Source of the DNA: Haloferula rosea
GTDB taxonomy: Bacteria; Verrucomicrobiota; Verrucomicrobiia; Verrucomicrobiales; Akkermansiaceae
Reading direction: 5' to 3'
Length of the DNA stretch: 64,000 nucleotides
Assembly (NCBI RefSeq): GCF_016595525.1
Contig: NZ_JAENII010000001.1
Location: forward strand, 248,001-312,000
Shown here: in pieces, positions 53,945 through 63,029 of the stretch
Layout: each line of letters opens with the position of its first letter
Numbering within the stretch: position 1 is the first letter of the stretch
Notes under the pieces: model-generated
Told to the model about the DNA's origin: nothing
The model's input: only the letters and a program-made list of their open reading frames with translations
Databases searched by the model: none
Program-made: the position numbers and the translations under genes

Positions 53945-54586
53945 ATGTCTCTCGGACTCCTAGGCAAAAAACTTGGTATGACCCGTCTCTTTGACGAGGA
54001 ATCCCAAGCCATGATTCCTGTGACTGTCGTCGAAGTCGGCGGCAACACGATTCTCCAGACCAAGACGGTCGAAAAAGACGGCTACTCCGCAGTTCAAGTT
54101 GGTTACAACGACCAGAAGGAACAACGCGTCAGCAAGCCCCTCAATGGTCACTTCAAGAAGCACGATTCCGCACCCAAGCAATTGGTGCAGGAATTCCGTT
54201 TCGAAGAAGGTGCCGAAACTCCTGAAACCCACCCGGGTGCGGAGCTTTTCACCGCCGGCCAGTGGGTCGACGTGATCGGCACCACCAAGGGCCGCGGCTT
54301 CCAGGGTGCGGTCAAGCGTTACGGATTCGGCGGTCTCAAGCAGACCCACGGTTCCATGATGCACCGCCGGACAGGTGCCATTGGTGCCGGTTCCACACCA
54401 GGCCGCGTCTGGAAGAACCAGCAGATGCCCGGTCACATGGGCACCGACCGCCGCACCATCCAGAACCTCAAAGTGGTGGCTGTCCGCCCCGAAGACAACG
54501 TGATCCTCATCTCCGGTGCGGTTCCAGGTCACAAGGGCGCCTACGTCACCGTTCGTCCTGCCGTCAAGAAGCCCGCCACTGCCTGA
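53945..54586 (+). CDS. rplC: 50S ribosomal protein uL3
   Basis: This 213-aa protein begins MSLGLLGKKLGMTRLFDEE and contains the core signature GFQGAVKRYGFGGLKQTHGS followed by GAIGAGSTPGRVWKNQQMPGH. It is an early 23S rRNA binder near the peptidyl-transferase centre. Its length and motifs are normal. The leader (CTCTAATTACCTTTTCTC) is AT-rich and has no Shine-Dalgarno. Confidence 0.97.
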   Translation: MSLGLLGKKLGMTRLFDEESQAMIPVTVVEVGGNTILQTKTVEKDGYSAVQVGYNDQKEQRVSKPLNGHFKKHDSAPKQLVQEFRFEEGAETPETHPGAELFTAGQWVDVIGTTKGRGFQGAVKRYGFGGLKQTHGSMMHRRTGAIGAGSTPGRVWKNQQMPGHMGTDRRTIQNLKVVAVRPEDNVILISGAVPGHKGAYVTVRPAVKKPATA

Positions 54587-54619
54587 GTGGGCCACGCAAC
54601 CTAGCAACCAATTACGAAC

Positions 54620-55228
54620 ATGTCCGCGAAAGTATTTACTGCAGACGACGCCAAGGCGGCGAACATCCTCCTCGCTGAAGAGGGCAAGGGTTCCCAGGCC
54701 GTTCACGACCTCGTGACCGCCTACCGCGCCAACCGTCGCACCGGATCCGCCTGCACCAAGACCCGTGGCGAAGTCCGCGGCAACAACAAGAAGATCTATC
54801 GCCAGAAGGGCACCGGTGGTGCACGTCACGGCGACAAGCGCGCCCCGATCTTCGTCGGTGGTGGCACGGTCTTCGGTCCTCGTCCACGCGACTACTCGAA
54901 GAAGGTCACCAAGAGCGTCCGCCGTCTCGCACTGCAACGCGTCCTGGCCGATATCATCGCCGACGGGAACCTCAAGGTGCTTCCTTCATTCTCGATCGCC
55001 GACGGCAAGACCAAGAGCTTCGTCTCGACCGTCTCCGCTGAAGCTGATCCGAAGAAGGTCCTCATCGTCGCCAAGAGCTTCGATGACACGACCTACCTCG
55101 CCGCACGCAACGTGCAGTGGGCCCAGTTGGTCACCGCCGACAGCGTCAACGTCGAGGAGCTTCTCCACGCCAACACGGTTCTCCTGGTCGAGGACTCGCT
55201 GGAAACCCTCGCCGCCCGCACGGCCTAA
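54620..55228 (+). CDS. rplD: 50S ribosomal protein uL4
   Basis: This 202-aa protein has the exit-tunnel loop TKTRGEVRGNNKKIYRQKGTG and GPRPRDYSKKV, typical of L4. In Escherichia coli L4 is the autogenous repressor of the S10 operon; whether the same holds here is unknown. The N-terminus (MSAKVFTADDAKAANIL) is lineage-like. It starts 33 bp after rplC without a Shine-Dalgarno. Confidence 0.96.
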   Translation: MSAKVFTADDAKAANILLAEEGKGSQAVHDLVTAYRANRRTGSACTKTRGEVRGNNKKIYRQKGTGGARHGDKRAPIFVGGGTVFGPRPRDYSKKVTKSVRRLALQRVLADIIADGNLKVLPSFSIADGKTKSFVSTVSAEADPKKVLIVAKSFDDTTYLAARNVQWAQLVTADSVNVEELLHANTVLLVEDSLETLAARTA

Positions 55229-55248
55229 CTCCTCCTCCGAACAGTGCC

Positions 55249-55533
55249 ATGAAAGATCTTTATCAAGTCATCAAGAACGTCCGCATCTCGGAGAAGGCCA
55301 CGATGCTCAACGAGCTCAACAACGAAGTTGTGCTCGAAGTGGATCGCCGCGCCAACAAGCTCGAGATCAAGCGTGCCGTCGAACAATTGCTCGGCAAGAA
55401 GGTCGTGGGTGTCCGCACCCTCAACCAGGCCGGCAAGTTGAAGCGTCAACGTCGTGCCGACGCCGGTCGCACGAACCACTGGAAGAAGGCCATCGTCCGT
55501 CTCAAGGAGGGCGAGAACCTCGACCTCGTATAA
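55249..55533 (+). CDS. rplW: 50S ribosomal protein uL23
   Basis: This 94-aa protein starts MKDLYQVIKNVRISEKATML and contains KLEIKRAVEQLLGKKVVGVRT. It lies at the tunnel exit and docks SRP and trigger factor. The frame is open upstream into rplD; ATG 55249 is chosen because it gives the family N-terminus, 20 bp after the rplD stop. Confidence 0.96.
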   Translation: MKDLYQVIKNVRISEKATMLNELNNEVVLEVDRRANKLEIKRAVEQLLGKKVVGVRTLNQAGKLKRQRRADAGRTNHWKKAIVRLKEGENLDLV

Positions 55534-55576
55534 ATCCATTTTTCCCCAGCATTAACGCCTAACCCTCTAGCGAGCC

Positions 55577-56419
55577 ATGCCTCTTAAAGAGTTTAGACCC
55601 CTTACTCCGCCACAGCGCTACAAGGTGCTGCCGTCCTTCGAGGAAGTCACCAAGAAGACTCCCGAAAAGTCGTTGCTTTCACCGCTCAAGCGTAGCGGTG
55701 GACGGAACAACACCGGACGCATCACGACCCGTCACATCGGTGGCGGTCACAAGCGCCACTACCGCCTCGTCGACTTCAAGCGCCGCAAGCACGATGTGCC
55801 TGCCAAGGTGCTCGGAATCGAATACGACCCGAACCGCACCTGCCGCATCGCCCTCATCCAGTATGAGGACGGCCAGAAGAGCTACATCCTGTCGCCAGCC
55901 GGGCTCGAAGTCGGCGCGACCGTTGTCGCCGGCGCCAAGGTGGCTCCAAAGCCGGGCAATTCGATGCCTCTCAGTGAAGTGCCACTCGGAACCGCGATCC
56001 ACAACATCGAGCTCATCCCGGGCAACGGTGGCAAGGTGGCCCGCGCCGCCGGTCAGCAAGCCATCCTTTCCAACCGTGACGGTGAGTGGGCGCTGGTGAA
56101 GATGCCATCCGGTGAGATCCGCCGCTTCAATTCCAACTGCTACTGCACCATCGGTCAGGTCGGCAACCGCGACCACATGAACGAGGTGTCCGGCAAGGCT
56201 GGCCGCACCCGCTGGCAGGGCACCCGCCCGACCGTCCGCGGCATGTGCATGAACCCCGTCGACCACCCGAACGGTGGTGGTGAGGGTAAGTCGAAGTCCG
56301 GTGGTGGTCGTCAGCACCTTCTCAGCCCATGGGGCCACGCGAAGGGCGAGAAGACCCGCAAGAAGAAGAAGCCGACCGGCACCTTCATCGTCGAACGCCG
56401 CAAGAACAAGAAGCGCTAA
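55577..56419 (+). CDS. rplB: 50S ribosomal protein uL2
   Basis: This 280-aa protein shows [36 protein letters not shown], and the late [18 protein letters not shown] with the invariant His region near the peptidyl-transferase centre. It ends with [12 protein letters not shown]. Normal length. The leader GCCTAACCCTCTAGCGAGCC has no clear Shine-Dalgarno. Confidence 0.97.
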   Translation: MPLKEFRPLTPPQRYKVLPSFEEVTKKTPEKSLLSPLKRSGGRNNTGRITTRHIGGGHKRHYRLVDFKRRKHDVPAKVLGIEYDPNRTCRIALIQYEDGQKSYILSPAGLEVGATVVAGAKVAPKPGNSMPLSEVPLGTAIHNIELIPGNGGKVARAAGQQAILSNRDGEWALVKMPSGEIRRFNSNCYCTIGQVGNRDHMNEVSGKAGRTRWQGTRPTVRGMCMNPVDHPNGGGEGKSKSGGGRQHLLSPWGHAKGEKTRKKKKPTGTFIVERRKNKKR

Positions 56420-56436
56420 ACCGAACCATTTGAATC

Positions 56437-56706
56437 ATGCCACGTTCCCTGAAAAAAGGTCCATTCGTTGACCAGAAGCTTCTCGCCAAGATCGATGTCG
56501 CCATCGAGAAGGACGACAAGAAGCCCATCAAGACCTGGAGCCGCAAGTCGATGATCACTCCTGATTTCGTCGGCCTGAACTTCGCCGTCCACAATGGCAA
56601 GACCTTCGTGCCGGTGTATGTCACCGAAAACATGGTCGGCCACAAGCTCGGTGAATTCGCCCCGACGCGCATTTTCCGCGCTCACGGTGGTATCGGTAAG
56701 AAATAA
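56437..56706 (+). CDS. rpsS: 30S ribosomal protein uS19
   Basis: This 89-aa protein begins [18 protein letters not shown] and includes [20 protein letters not shown] and [19 protein letters not shown]. It is a head-domain protein contacting the A-site finger. Normal length. Its 3' end contains one copy of a 16-base near-repeat that recurs right before the next, unexpected, gene. Confidence 0.97.
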   Translation: MPRSLKKGPFVDQKLLAKIDVAIEKDDKKPIKTWSRKSMITPDFVGLNFAVHNGKTFVPVYVTENMVGHKLGEFAPTRIFRAHGGIGKK

Positions 56707-56727
56707 TTCCTGACGCGCATTCTCCGC
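56664..56727. repeat. 16-base near-perfect direct repeat at the left edge of the inserted gene
   Basis: GACGCGCATTTTCCGC at 56664-56679, inside the end of rpsS, recurs as GACGCGCATTCTCCGC at 56712-56727, directly before ATG 56729. Fifteen of 16 bases agree and the offset is 48 bases. It may be the scar of slippage or of the event that brought the coiled-coil gene into the operon. Confidence 0.6.
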
Positions 56728-56728
56728 C

Positions 56729-57442
56729 ATGAAGTCCATTCGCACCATTCGTTCCATCTCCCTCGGCGCCCTCGGGTTGCTGATCGGTGGGACCGCGGGT
56801 GCTCAGGACGAGGGGAATGCCGACCTGCAGCGCATGGTGACGGATCTTCAGATCCGGAACCGCGTGCTGGAGCAGGGGATTGCCGAAGCCAACCGGGCCG
56901 AGAAGGAGGCATCCGAGCAGCTGGCGCAGGTGCGCGAGCGTCTCGAAGCCCTCGGACGCGATCTGCTCGACGGTGGCGACGAGCGCCTGATCCAGGCGAC
57001 CGCCGACATCCAGATTCTCAACGAACGGATCAACCGACTCGAAGGAAGCGCGATGCGCTTCAGCGGATCGGTCTCCGATTACCTGCGGACGGCGCTTGCC
57101 GCAGATCCCGATGCGAGACTTCGTGTCGAAAGCGCCATGCGGGAGCTTGACGAAGTCCTCGGACTAAGGCAGAAGCCCGCCCCCACAGCTCGTAGCACTG
57201 GTTCGGCCCGCCGCGCCAAGGTCATGAGCATCGACAAGGAAAGTGGTCTGCTCGTTCTCAATATCGGGGAACAACAGACCGCTCGAATTGGAACCACCTA
57301 CCGCCTCTACCGGGGCGACCAAGCCTACGGCACCGCCGTGATCGCCGACGTCCGTCAGTCGATTGCAGGTGCCTTTGTCGAGTCCAGAGAGGCGAATGAG
57401 CCTGTCCGACTCGGTGATACAGCCATTCTCGAAACCGAATAA
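56729..57442 (+). CDS. exported coiled-coil protein of unknown function inside the ribosomal cluster
   Basis: This 237-aa protein is not ribosomal. It has a signal peptide (ISLGALGLLIGGTAGAQ), then a strong coiled coil (about 30-115) with heptad-like LQRMVTDLQIRNRVLEQG and EQLAQVRERLEALG. After a proline-rich linker (KPAPTARSTGSARR) comes a small beta-domain (about 158-237; AKVMSIDKESGLLVLNIGEQ, GTTYRLYRGDQAYGTAVI) that loosely resembles FlgT-C-like folds (low confidence). It sits 22 bp after rpsS and 44 bp before rplV on the same strand, so it should be made in large amounts with ribosomal proteins. A periplasmic or envelope role is inferred from the signal peptide. I know no standard member of the S10 operon like it. 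Confidence 0.8.
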   Translation: MKSIRTIRSISLGALGLLIGGTAGAQDEGNADLQRMVTDLQIRNRVLEQGIAEANRAEKEASEQLAQVRERLEALGRDLLDGGDERLIQATADIQILNERINRLEGSAMRFSGSVSDYLRTALAADPDARLRVESAMRELDEVLGLRQKPAPTARSTGSARRAKVMSIDKESGLLVLNIGEQQTARIGTTYRLYRGDQAYGTAVIADVRQSIAGAFVESREANEPVRLGDTAILETE

Positions 57443-57486
57443 TCCGCCACAAGGCACCCAAGACCAACCTTCACTTGCCCGATCCG

Positions 57487-57867
57487 ATGGAAGTCAAGAG
57501 CACCACTAAATTTGTCCGCCTCTCGCCGAAGAAAGCGCGTGACGTCGCCCGTGAGATCCAAGGTCTTCCGGTCTCGACCGCACTCGATATTCTCGCCTTC
57601 ACCCCCAAGAAGGCAGCGTATTACATCAACAAGACGCTCAAGACGGCCATCGCCGACGCCGAGAACAACTTCGCGCTCGATGCCGACACCCTGATCGTCA
57701 AGGAAGCGGTCATCGGAGCCGGTCCATCGCTCAAGCGTTTCAAGCCACGTGCCCGCGGATCCGCAGGCGGCATCCTCAAGCGCACCAGCCACGTTTTCAT
57801 CACCCTCGCCGAAGCACCGGAAGAGGAAGCCAAGCAGAAGCGAGTTCACGTTTCCGCCAAAGCCTGA
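57487..57867 (+). CDS. rplV: 50S ribosomal protein uL22
   Basis: This 126-aa protein begins MEVKSTTKFVRLSPKKARDV and includes KAAYYINKTLKTAIADAENN. The tunnel hairpin GPSLKRFKPRARGSAGGILK is normal for L22. An in-frame TTG at 57475 would add four residues; ATG 57487 fits the family better. It follows the inserted coiled-coil gene rather than rpsS. Confidence 0.96.
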   Translation: MEVKSTTKFVRLSPKKARDVAREIQGLPVSTALDILAFTPKKAAYYINKTLKTAIADAENNFALDADTLIVKEAVIGAGPSLKRFKPRARGSAGGILKRTSHVFITLAEAPEEEAKQKRVHVSAKA

Positions 57868-57894
57868 TCAAGAACCCCGCAACCGAATTTTATC

Positions 57895-58665
57895 ATGGGC
57901 CAAAAAGTCAATCCCATCGGATTCCGTCTCGCCGTCAGCAAGGACTGGCGCTCCAAGTGGTATGCCTCCGGCAAGGACTACGCGGAGAAGCTTCACGAGG
58001 ACCTCAAGATCCGTAAGTACATCAAGAACCGCCTGCAGTTCGCCGCTCTTTCCAAGGTCGTCATCGAGCGTGCCTGGGCAAGTGTCCGCGTGACCCTGCA
58101 CACCTCGCGTCCAGGCCTCATCATCGGCCGCAAGGGTTCCGAGATCGAGCGCATGACCAAGGACCTTCAGAAGCTCTGCAGCGAAGGCAACGTCAAGATC
58201 GACATCATCGAGATCCGCAAGCCTGAGCTTGATGCCCAGCTCGTCGCCGAGCAGGTCGCCGTCCAGCTTGAACGCCGGATTTCCTTCCGCCGCGCCATGA
58301 AGCGCGCCGTGCAGACCACCATGGACTTCGGTGCCGACGGCATCCGGATCCGCTGCGGTGGCCGTCTCGGTGGTGCTGACATCGCCCGTGCCGAATGGTA
58401 TCGCGAAGGCAAGGTGCCTCTTCAGACGCTGCGTGTGCCTCTTGACTACGGTTTTGCTGAAGCCCGCACCGTTTACGGCATCATTGGCGTGAAGTGCTGG
58501 ATCAACAAGAAGGAGGACGCCGACAAGGGCCCAAGCCCGCACGGTGACCGCCGCGACCGCAACCAGCGTCGCCCACGTCGTGACAACAACAACCCGGGTG
58601 GACCCAATGCGGGTGGCCCGGCCCCAGCAGCACCGGCTCCGGCCCCAGCTGCTCCAACAGCCTGA
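57895..58665 (+). CDS. rpsC: 30S ribosomal protein uS3 with low-complexity C-terminal tail
   Basis: This 256-aa protein has the KH domain [17 protein letters not shown] and the C-terminal domain with [14 protein letters not shown] and [18 protein letters not shown]. After residue about 215 an Arg/Asn/Gly tail ([18 protein letters not shown]) and then an Ala/Pro tail ([13 protein letters not shown]) are added. The tail is longer than in Escherichia coli and looks disordered. S3 lies at the mRNA entry pore. Confidence 0.95.
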   Translation: MGQKVNPIGFRLAVSKDWRSKWYASGKDYAEKLHEDLKIRKYIKNRLQFAALSKVVIERAWASVRVTLHTSRPGLIIGRKGSEIERMTKDLQKLCSEGNVKIDIIEIRKPELDAQLVAEQVAVQLERRISFRRAMKRAVQTTMDFGADGIRIRCGGRLGGADIARAEWYREGKVPLQTLRVPLDYGFAEARTVYGIIGVKCWINKKEDADKGPSPHGDRRDRNQRRPRRDNNNPGGPNAGGPAPAAPAPAPAAPTA

Positions 58666-58705
58666 TCATTTCCCAACCTCAACCACTCATTAAGAGTAAT
58701 CAGTT

Positions 58706-59125
58706 ATGCCTTTGATGCCCAAACGCACGAAGTTCCGCAAGTCACACCGCGGTAGCCGCTCTGGCAATGCCCAGCGTGGAACCAGCGTGGCCTTCGGTGA
58801 CTTCGGCCTCCAATGCCTTGGCCGTGCCTGGATGAGCAATCGCCAGATCGAAGCCTGCCGTATTGCGATCAACCGTTTCCTGAAACGTAAGGGAAAAGTC
58901 TGGATCCGGATCTTCCCTCACAAGTCGATCACACGTCGTCCCCCTGAAACCCGGATGGGTAAGGGTAAGGGTGCCGTTGATGGCTGGGTCGCCGTGATTC
59001 GTCCAGGCACCATGCTTTTCGAAGTTGCCGGTGTCCCTGAGTCCCAGGCTCGCGAAGCCATGCGCCTCGCATCCTACAAACTCGGGTTCCCGACCCGTTT
59101 CGTCGTCCGTAATCCTCATTCCTGA
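58706..59125 (+). CDS. rplP: 50S ribosomal protein uL16
   Basis: This 139-aa protein begins [20 protein letters not shown] and includes [20 protein letters not shown] and [19 protein letters not shown]. It organises the A-site tRNA elbow region of the large subunit. Start 58706 versus 58715 cannot be settled. An AAGAG lies 13 bases upstream, too far to be a sure ribosome site. Confidence 0.96.
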   Translation: MPLMPKRTKFRKSHRGSRSGNAQRGTSVAFGDFGLQCLGRAWMSNRQIEACRIAINRFLKRKGKVWIRIFPHKSITRRPPETRMGKGKGAVDGWVAVIRPGTMLFEVAGVPESQAREAMRLASYKLGFPTRFVVRNPHS

Positions 59126-59146
59126 ACCGCTTAACCGTCTCCAGCC

Positions 59147-59350
59147 ATGGCAACGACCAAGATCAACGAATTCGCTGAGCTCACCGTGAACGAGCTTGAA
59201 GCCAAGCTTCGCGACCTCAAGGAGGAGGCTTTCAACCTCCGTCTCCAGCAGGCCACCGGCCAGCTTGAAAACTCCGCCCGTATCCGCCTTGTCCGCCGCG
59301 ACACCGCGCGGGTTCAGACCTATCTCACTGCCCGCCGCAAGGAGGGTTGA
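59147..59350 (+). CDS. rpmC: 50S ribosomal protein uL29
   Basis: This 67-aa two-helix protein contains [20 protein letters not shown] and [19 protein letters not shown]. It lies near the tunnel exit. Order L16-L29-S17 is standard. The leader (CCGCTTAACCGTCTCCAGCC) has no Shine-Dalgarno. Confidence 0.95.
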   Translation: MATTKINEFAELTVNELEAKLRDLKEEAFNLRLQQATGQLENSARIRLVRRDTARVQTYLTARRKEG

Positions 59351-59379
59351 GTCATTTATCCAACCATTCATTTCCTGCC

Positions 59380-59649
59380 ATGAGCGAGACCCAAGCAGAC
59401 ACTCCCAAGAACCTCCGCAAGACGCGCGTGGGGTTCGTCGTGTCGAACAAGATGAACAAAACGCTGGTTGTTGAGCACGTTGCCCGTGTTCCCCACCCGC
59501 AGTTCAACAAGATCGTCAAGAAGTCGAAGAAGTACTACGTCCACGACGAGAAGGGTGAAGCCCAAGTCGGTGACAAGGTCCGCATCGTCGAGACCAAGCC
59601 GATTTCCAAGTCCAAGTGCTGGGCCCTCGAAGAGGTCCTGACGCACTGA
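59380..59649 (+). CDS. rpsQ: 30S ribosomal protein uS17
   Basis: This 89-aa protein has the OB-fold motifs [20 protein letters not shown] and [18 protein letters not shown]. The short N-terminal [11 protein letters not shown] is lineage-specific. ATG 59380 is chosen 29 bp after rpmC, although the frame is open a little further back. Confidence 0.96.
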   Translation: MSETQADTPKNLRKTRVGFVVSNKMNKTLVVEHVARVPHPQFNKIVKKSKKYYVHDEKGEAQVGDKVRIVETKPISKSKCWALEEVLTH

Positions 59650-59680
59650 TTTCCGAACCTTTAGCCTTACTTTTTCCGCC

Positions 59681-60046
59681 ATGATCCAAATGGAATCCCT
59701 TGTTTCGGTCGCCGATAACACCGGCGCCCGCACTGCCAAGATGATTGGCGTCCTCGGCACTCGTTCGCGCAGTGCCGGAGTCGGCGACATCATCACCGCC
59801 CACATCCGTGACTCGATCCCGACCGCTTCCATCAAGAAGGGCACCGTGGTCAAGGCCGTGGTCGTCCGCACCGCGGCTCCGATCCGCCGCACCGATGGTT
59901 CGGTCCTTCGCTTCGACGGCAATGCCATCGTGGTGATCGATAAGGACAACAACCCCCGTGGCACCCGTATTTTCGGCCCTGTGGCCCGCGAACTCCGCGA
60001 AAAGCAGTTCATGAAGATCGTGTCGCTCGCACCCGAAGTTCTCTGA
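59681..60046 (+). CDS. rplN: 50S ribosomal protein uL14
   Basis: This 121-aa protein begins [19 protein letters not shown] and shows [20 protein letters not shown] and [20 protein letters not shown]. It forms an intersubunit bridge. It opens the spc segment; no gap or promoter separates it from rpsQ. Confidence 0.97.
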   Translation: MIQMESLVSVADNTGARTAKMIGVLGTRSRSAGVGDIITAHIRDSIPTASIKKGTVVKAVVVRTAAPIRRTDGSVLRFDGNAIVVIDKDNNPRGTRIFGPVARELREKQFMKIVSLAPEVL

Positions 60047-60059
60047 TCCCGCAGCACCT

Positions 60060-60284
60060 ATGAAGACGCACGTCAAGAAAGGCGACGAAGTTGAAGTCAT
60101 CGCCGGCAACCACAAGGGCAAGCGCGGCACCGTGCTTTCCGTCAACGTTGGCAAGAGCCAGGTGATTGTCGAAGGCGCCCGCAAGATCAAGAAGGCGACC
60201 CGCCCGACTGAGACCAATCCCGATGGTGGCATCATCGAACAGGATGGCCCCATCCATATTTCCAATGTGAAAAAACTGGGCTGA
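60060..60284 (+). CDS. rplX: 50S ribosomal protein uL24, short form
   Basis: This 74-aa protein has the KOW motif [20 protein letters not shown] and ends with [12 protein letters not shown]. It is about 30 residues shorter than the Escherichia coli form, lacking the C-terminal extension after the SNV segment. The sequence is otherwise intact, so this looks like a naturally short version, not a broken gene. Confidence 0.94.
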   Translation: MKTHVKKGDEVEVIAGNHKGKRGTVLSVNVGKSQVIVEGARKIKKATRPTETNPDGGIIEQDGPIHISNVKKLG

Positions 60285-60347
60285 AACCCACCGGTTTCCG
60301 CCCGCGCTTAAGCGTAACCAAAACTAGCGCTGACCCGCTGAAGAACA

Positions 60348-60926
60348 ATGAGTACACCCGTCCTTAAAAAGCACTACCTGGAGAAGGTTGTGCCGGCTCT
60401 CAAAGAGAAGCTCGGCTACACCAATCCCCACCAGGTGCCGGCTCTCGAGAAGATTGTCGTCACCTCCTGCATGGGCAATGCCCCTGACCGCAAGGTCGCC
60501 GTCGATGACGCCGTCCTTGAAATCGCGAAGATCACCGGCCAAAAGCCGTCGATCACCTATTCGAAGAAAGCCGTTGCGAACTTCAAGTTGCGCGCTGGTG
60601 AACCCCTCGGTGCCCGCGTCACGCTTCGTGGCGAGAACATGTGGGAGTTCCTCTACCGCTTCATCAACGTGACCGCCCCGAACATCCGCGACTTCCGCGG
60701 CATCAGCTCGAAGAGCTTCGATGGTCAGGGCAACTACGCCGTGGGCTTCGCCGACCAGTCGATCTTCCCGGAGATCGAGCTTGATCAGATCAAGCGTCAG
60801 ATTGGGTTCGACCTGATCTTCGTGACCACGGCCAAGACCGACGACGAAGGCCGCACCCTGCTTGCTGAGCTGGGCATGCCATTCCGCGACATCAAGAAGG
60901 ACGCTGCCGAAGGTGCTGCTGCCTGA
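60348..60926 (+). CDS. rplE: 50S ribosomal protein uL5
   Basis: This 192-aa protein includes PALEKIVVTSCMGNAPDRK, ITGQKPSITYSKKAVANFKL and NYAVGFADQSIFPEIELDQI. It binds 5S rRNA. The C-terminal DAAEGAAA is an added tail. A 63-bp spacer after rplX holds the palindrome CGCTTAAGCG (60305-60314). The gene usually next, rpsN, is not here. Confidence 0.96.
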   Translation: MSTPVLKKHYLEKVVPALKEKLGYTNPHQVPALEKIVVTSCMGNAPDRKVAVDDAVLEIAKITGQKPSITYSKKAVANFKLRAGEPLGARVTLRGENMWEFLYRFINVTAPNIRDFRGISSKSFDGQGNYAVGFADQSIFPEIELDQIKRQIGFDLIFVTTAKTDDEGRTLLAELGMPFRDIKKDAAEGAAA

Positions 60927-60960
60927 GACCCGAAACAGACTACCAACAGGACCTAATATC

Positions 60961-61359
60961 ATGGCTGTTCTCACAGATCCCATTTCCGATTTCCTCACCC
61001 GCTTCAAGAATTGCTGCCGGGCTGGAAACGAGGAATTCTCCGCTCCCTATTCCCGCATGAAGGCAGACATTGCCAAGATCCTGCAGGAAGAAGGCTACAT
61101 CTGGAACTACGAGCTGGTGACCACCGAGCAGTTCCCAGAAATCAAAGTCAAGGCCCGCTACGTCGACGGCCGTCCCGTGCTCACCGACCTCAAGCGGGTC
61201 TCCAAGCCGGGCCGCCGTGTCTATGCTGGTTCCAACGACATCCCACGCGTTCTCAACGGTCTCGGTATCGCGATCGTTTCGACCTCGAAGGGTGTGATGA
61301 CCGGTAACTCCGCCAAGCGCTCCAGCCTCGGTGGCGAGATCCTCGCCAACGTCTGGTAA
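60961..61359 (+). CDS. rpsH: 30S ribosomal protein uS8
   Basis: This 132-aa protein begins MAVLTDPISDFLTRFKNCCR and ends with NSAKRSSLGGEILANVW, with ISTSKGVMT-like STSKGVMTGNSAK. It binds 16S helix 21; in Escherichia coli S8 represses the spc operon. The frame is open upstream into rplE; ATG 60961 gives the family start. It follows rplE directly where rpsN would be expected. Confidence 0.96.
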   Translation: MAVLTDPISDFLTRFKNCCRAGNEEFSAPYSRMKADIAKILQEEGYIWNYELVTTEQFPEIKVKARYVDGRPVLTDLKRVSKPGRRVYAGSNDIPRVLNGLGIAIVSTSKGVMTGNSAKRSSLGGEILANVW

Positions 61360-61386
61360 ACCCCAACACGAGAAAGGAAAACTACC

Positions 61387-61926
61387 ATGTCACGAGTTGG
61401 ATTGAAACCGATCAGCCTGCCTGAAAAGGTGAAGCTTTCGGTCAGCAACGGAACCGTTCAGGTCGAAGGACCGAAGGGTAAATTGGATTTCGCCCTGCCG
61501 GGTGGAGTTAGCGTCTCCGAAGAGGACGGCAATGTCGTCGTCTCCCGGGCCTCCGAATTGCGCGAGCACCGCGCCCTTCACGGCACCGTCCGGAGCATCG
61601 TCAACAACATGATCACCGGGGTCACCCAGGGTTTCGTCAAGGAACTTGAGATCCAGGGTGTGGGTATGCGTGCCGCCGTCAAGGGCAAGGACCTTGACCT
61701 CGCGCTCGGCAAGTCCCACCCGATTCTTCACCCGATCCCATCGGAACTGACCGTCAGTGTCGCTGACAACACCAAGATCAAGGTGGAAGGCATCGACAAG
61801 CAAATGGTCGGCCAGTTCGCCGCAGAAGTCCGTAGCTACTACCCACCTGAACCCTACAAGGGCAAGGGCGTGCGCTACGTCGGAGAATACGTTCGCCGCA
61901 AGGAAGGCAAGAGCGTCGGTAAATAA
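61387..61926 (+). CDS. rplF: 50S ribosomal protein uL6
   Basis: This 179-aa protein begins [19 protein letters not shown] and ends with [20 protein letters not shown]. Two repeated beta-alpha domains are evident. The leader GAGAAAGGAAAACTACC before the ATG is one of the few places in the cluster with a plausible Shine-Dalgarno (AAAGGA). Confidence 0.97.
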   Translation: MSRVGLKPISLPEKVKLSVSNGTVQVEGPKGKLDFALPGGVSVSEEDGNVVVSRASELREHRALHGTVRSIVNNMITGVTQGFVKELEIQGVGMRAAVKGKDLDLALGKSHPILHPIPSELTVSVADNTKIKVEGIDKQMVGQFAAEVRSYYPPEPYKGKGVRYVGEYVRRKEGKSVGK

Positions 61927-61949
61927 TAACCCGCACCATTTCCAGAATC

Positions 61950-62306
61950 ATGAGTCAACTCAATCGCAAGGAAGTGCGCCGCCGGATCCACAAGCGGATC
62001 CGCCGCAAGGTCGCCGGCACTGCCGAACGCCCACGCCTCGCCGTGCACTACTCGAATCAGCACATCTACGCCCAGGTCATCGACGATGCCAGCGGCAACA
62101 CGGTGGTTTCCGCTTCGACGCTCGACAAGAGCGTGGAGAAGGGGGCATCGAACGTGGCTTGTGCGACCTCCGTCGGCAAACTGCTTGCCGAACGGGCCAA
62201 GGAAGCCAATGTCAGCGCCGTGGTCTTCGACCGTGGCGGTCATCTCTATCACGGAAAAATCAAAGCTCTGGCTGACGCTGCGCGTGAAGCTGGTCTGCAA
62301 TTCTAA
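61950..62306 (+). CDS. rplR: 50S ribosomal protein uL18
   Basis: This 118-aa protein includes [40 protein letters not shown] and [20 protein letters not shown]. It binds 5S rRNA. Normal length and order. No Shine-Dalgarno in the leader CCATTTCCAGAATC. Confidence 0.97.
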   Translation: MSQLNRKEVRRRIHKRIRRKVAGTAERPRLAVHYSNQHIYAQVIDDASGNTVVSASTLDKSVEKGASNVACATSVGKLLAERAKEANVSAVVFDRGGHLYHGKIKALADAAREAGLQF

Positions 62307-62324
62307 TCTCTCGCGCATATCGTC

Positions 62325-63026
62325 ATGGTGACAAGCAACGAATCAGCTCCCGCTCCGAAGTCCGACTCCACTCCAGCACCCGCCGGTGACAACAAGGCCA
62401 TTGGGCCCGTCGCAGGCAGCGGTGGTTATGGAGGTCCAGGAGGCCCGGGTGGCGGACGTGGACAAGGCGGACGTGGACAAGGTGGACGTGGAGGCGGACG
62501 GGGTCGTGGACCACGCCGTGAGCCACGCGAGCCCGACATGATCGACGGTAAGGAAATCACCGAGAAGGTGGTCTTCATCAACCGTTGTGCGAAGGTGGTC
62601 AAAGGTGGTCGTCGTTTCAGCTTCTCCGCCCTCGTGGTGGTGGGTGACAAGGACGGCAAGGTCGGACTTGGTTTCGGCAAGGCCAACGAGGTCGCAGACT
62701 GCATCCGCAAGGCCAGCGAGTATGGCAAAAAGGAGCTGGTGAAGATGAATCTTGCCGATGGCACGATTCCTCACGAGATCTACGCTGAATTCGGTGGTGG
62801 CAAGGTGCTGCTCAAGCCGGCATCTCCGGGAACGGGGATCATCGCCGGTGGTGGTGTCCGCGCCGTCTGCGAAGCGGTCGGTATCCGCGACGTGCTCGCC
62901 AAATCACTTGGATCGCAGAACCACGCAAATGTGGTGAAGGCGACCCTCAAGGCACTTTCCGAACTCCGGACCCGCGATCAGGTGCTCTCCGCCCGCGGCA
63001 AAAAGAAGAAGGACAAGTCCATCTAA
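62325..63026 (+). CDS. rpsE: 30S ribosomal protein uS5 with Gly/Arg-rich N-terminal extension
   Basis: This 233-aa protein has a normal S5 core from about residue 75 ([52 protein letters not shown]). It is preceded by about 70 extra residues: an Ala/Pro/Ser part ([16 protein letters not shown]) and then a run of RGQGG/RGGG repeats ([20 protein letters not shown]). The extension resembles RGG RNA-binding tails. ATG 62325 is the only start before the repeats. S5 is part of the mRNA entry pore and of decoding accuracy. Confidence 0.95.
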   Translation: MVTSNESAPAPKSDSTPAPAGDNKAIGPVAGSGGYGGPGGPGGGRGQGGRGQGGRGGGRGRGPRREPREPDMIDGKEITEKVVFINRCAKVVKGGRRFSFSALVVVGDKDGKVGLGFGKANEVADCIRKASEYGKKELVKMNLADGTIPHEIYAEFGGGKVLLKPASPGTGIIAGGGVRAVCEAVGIRDVLAKSLGSQNHANVVKATLKALSELRTRDQVLSARGKKKKDKSI

Positions 63027-63029
63027 GGA

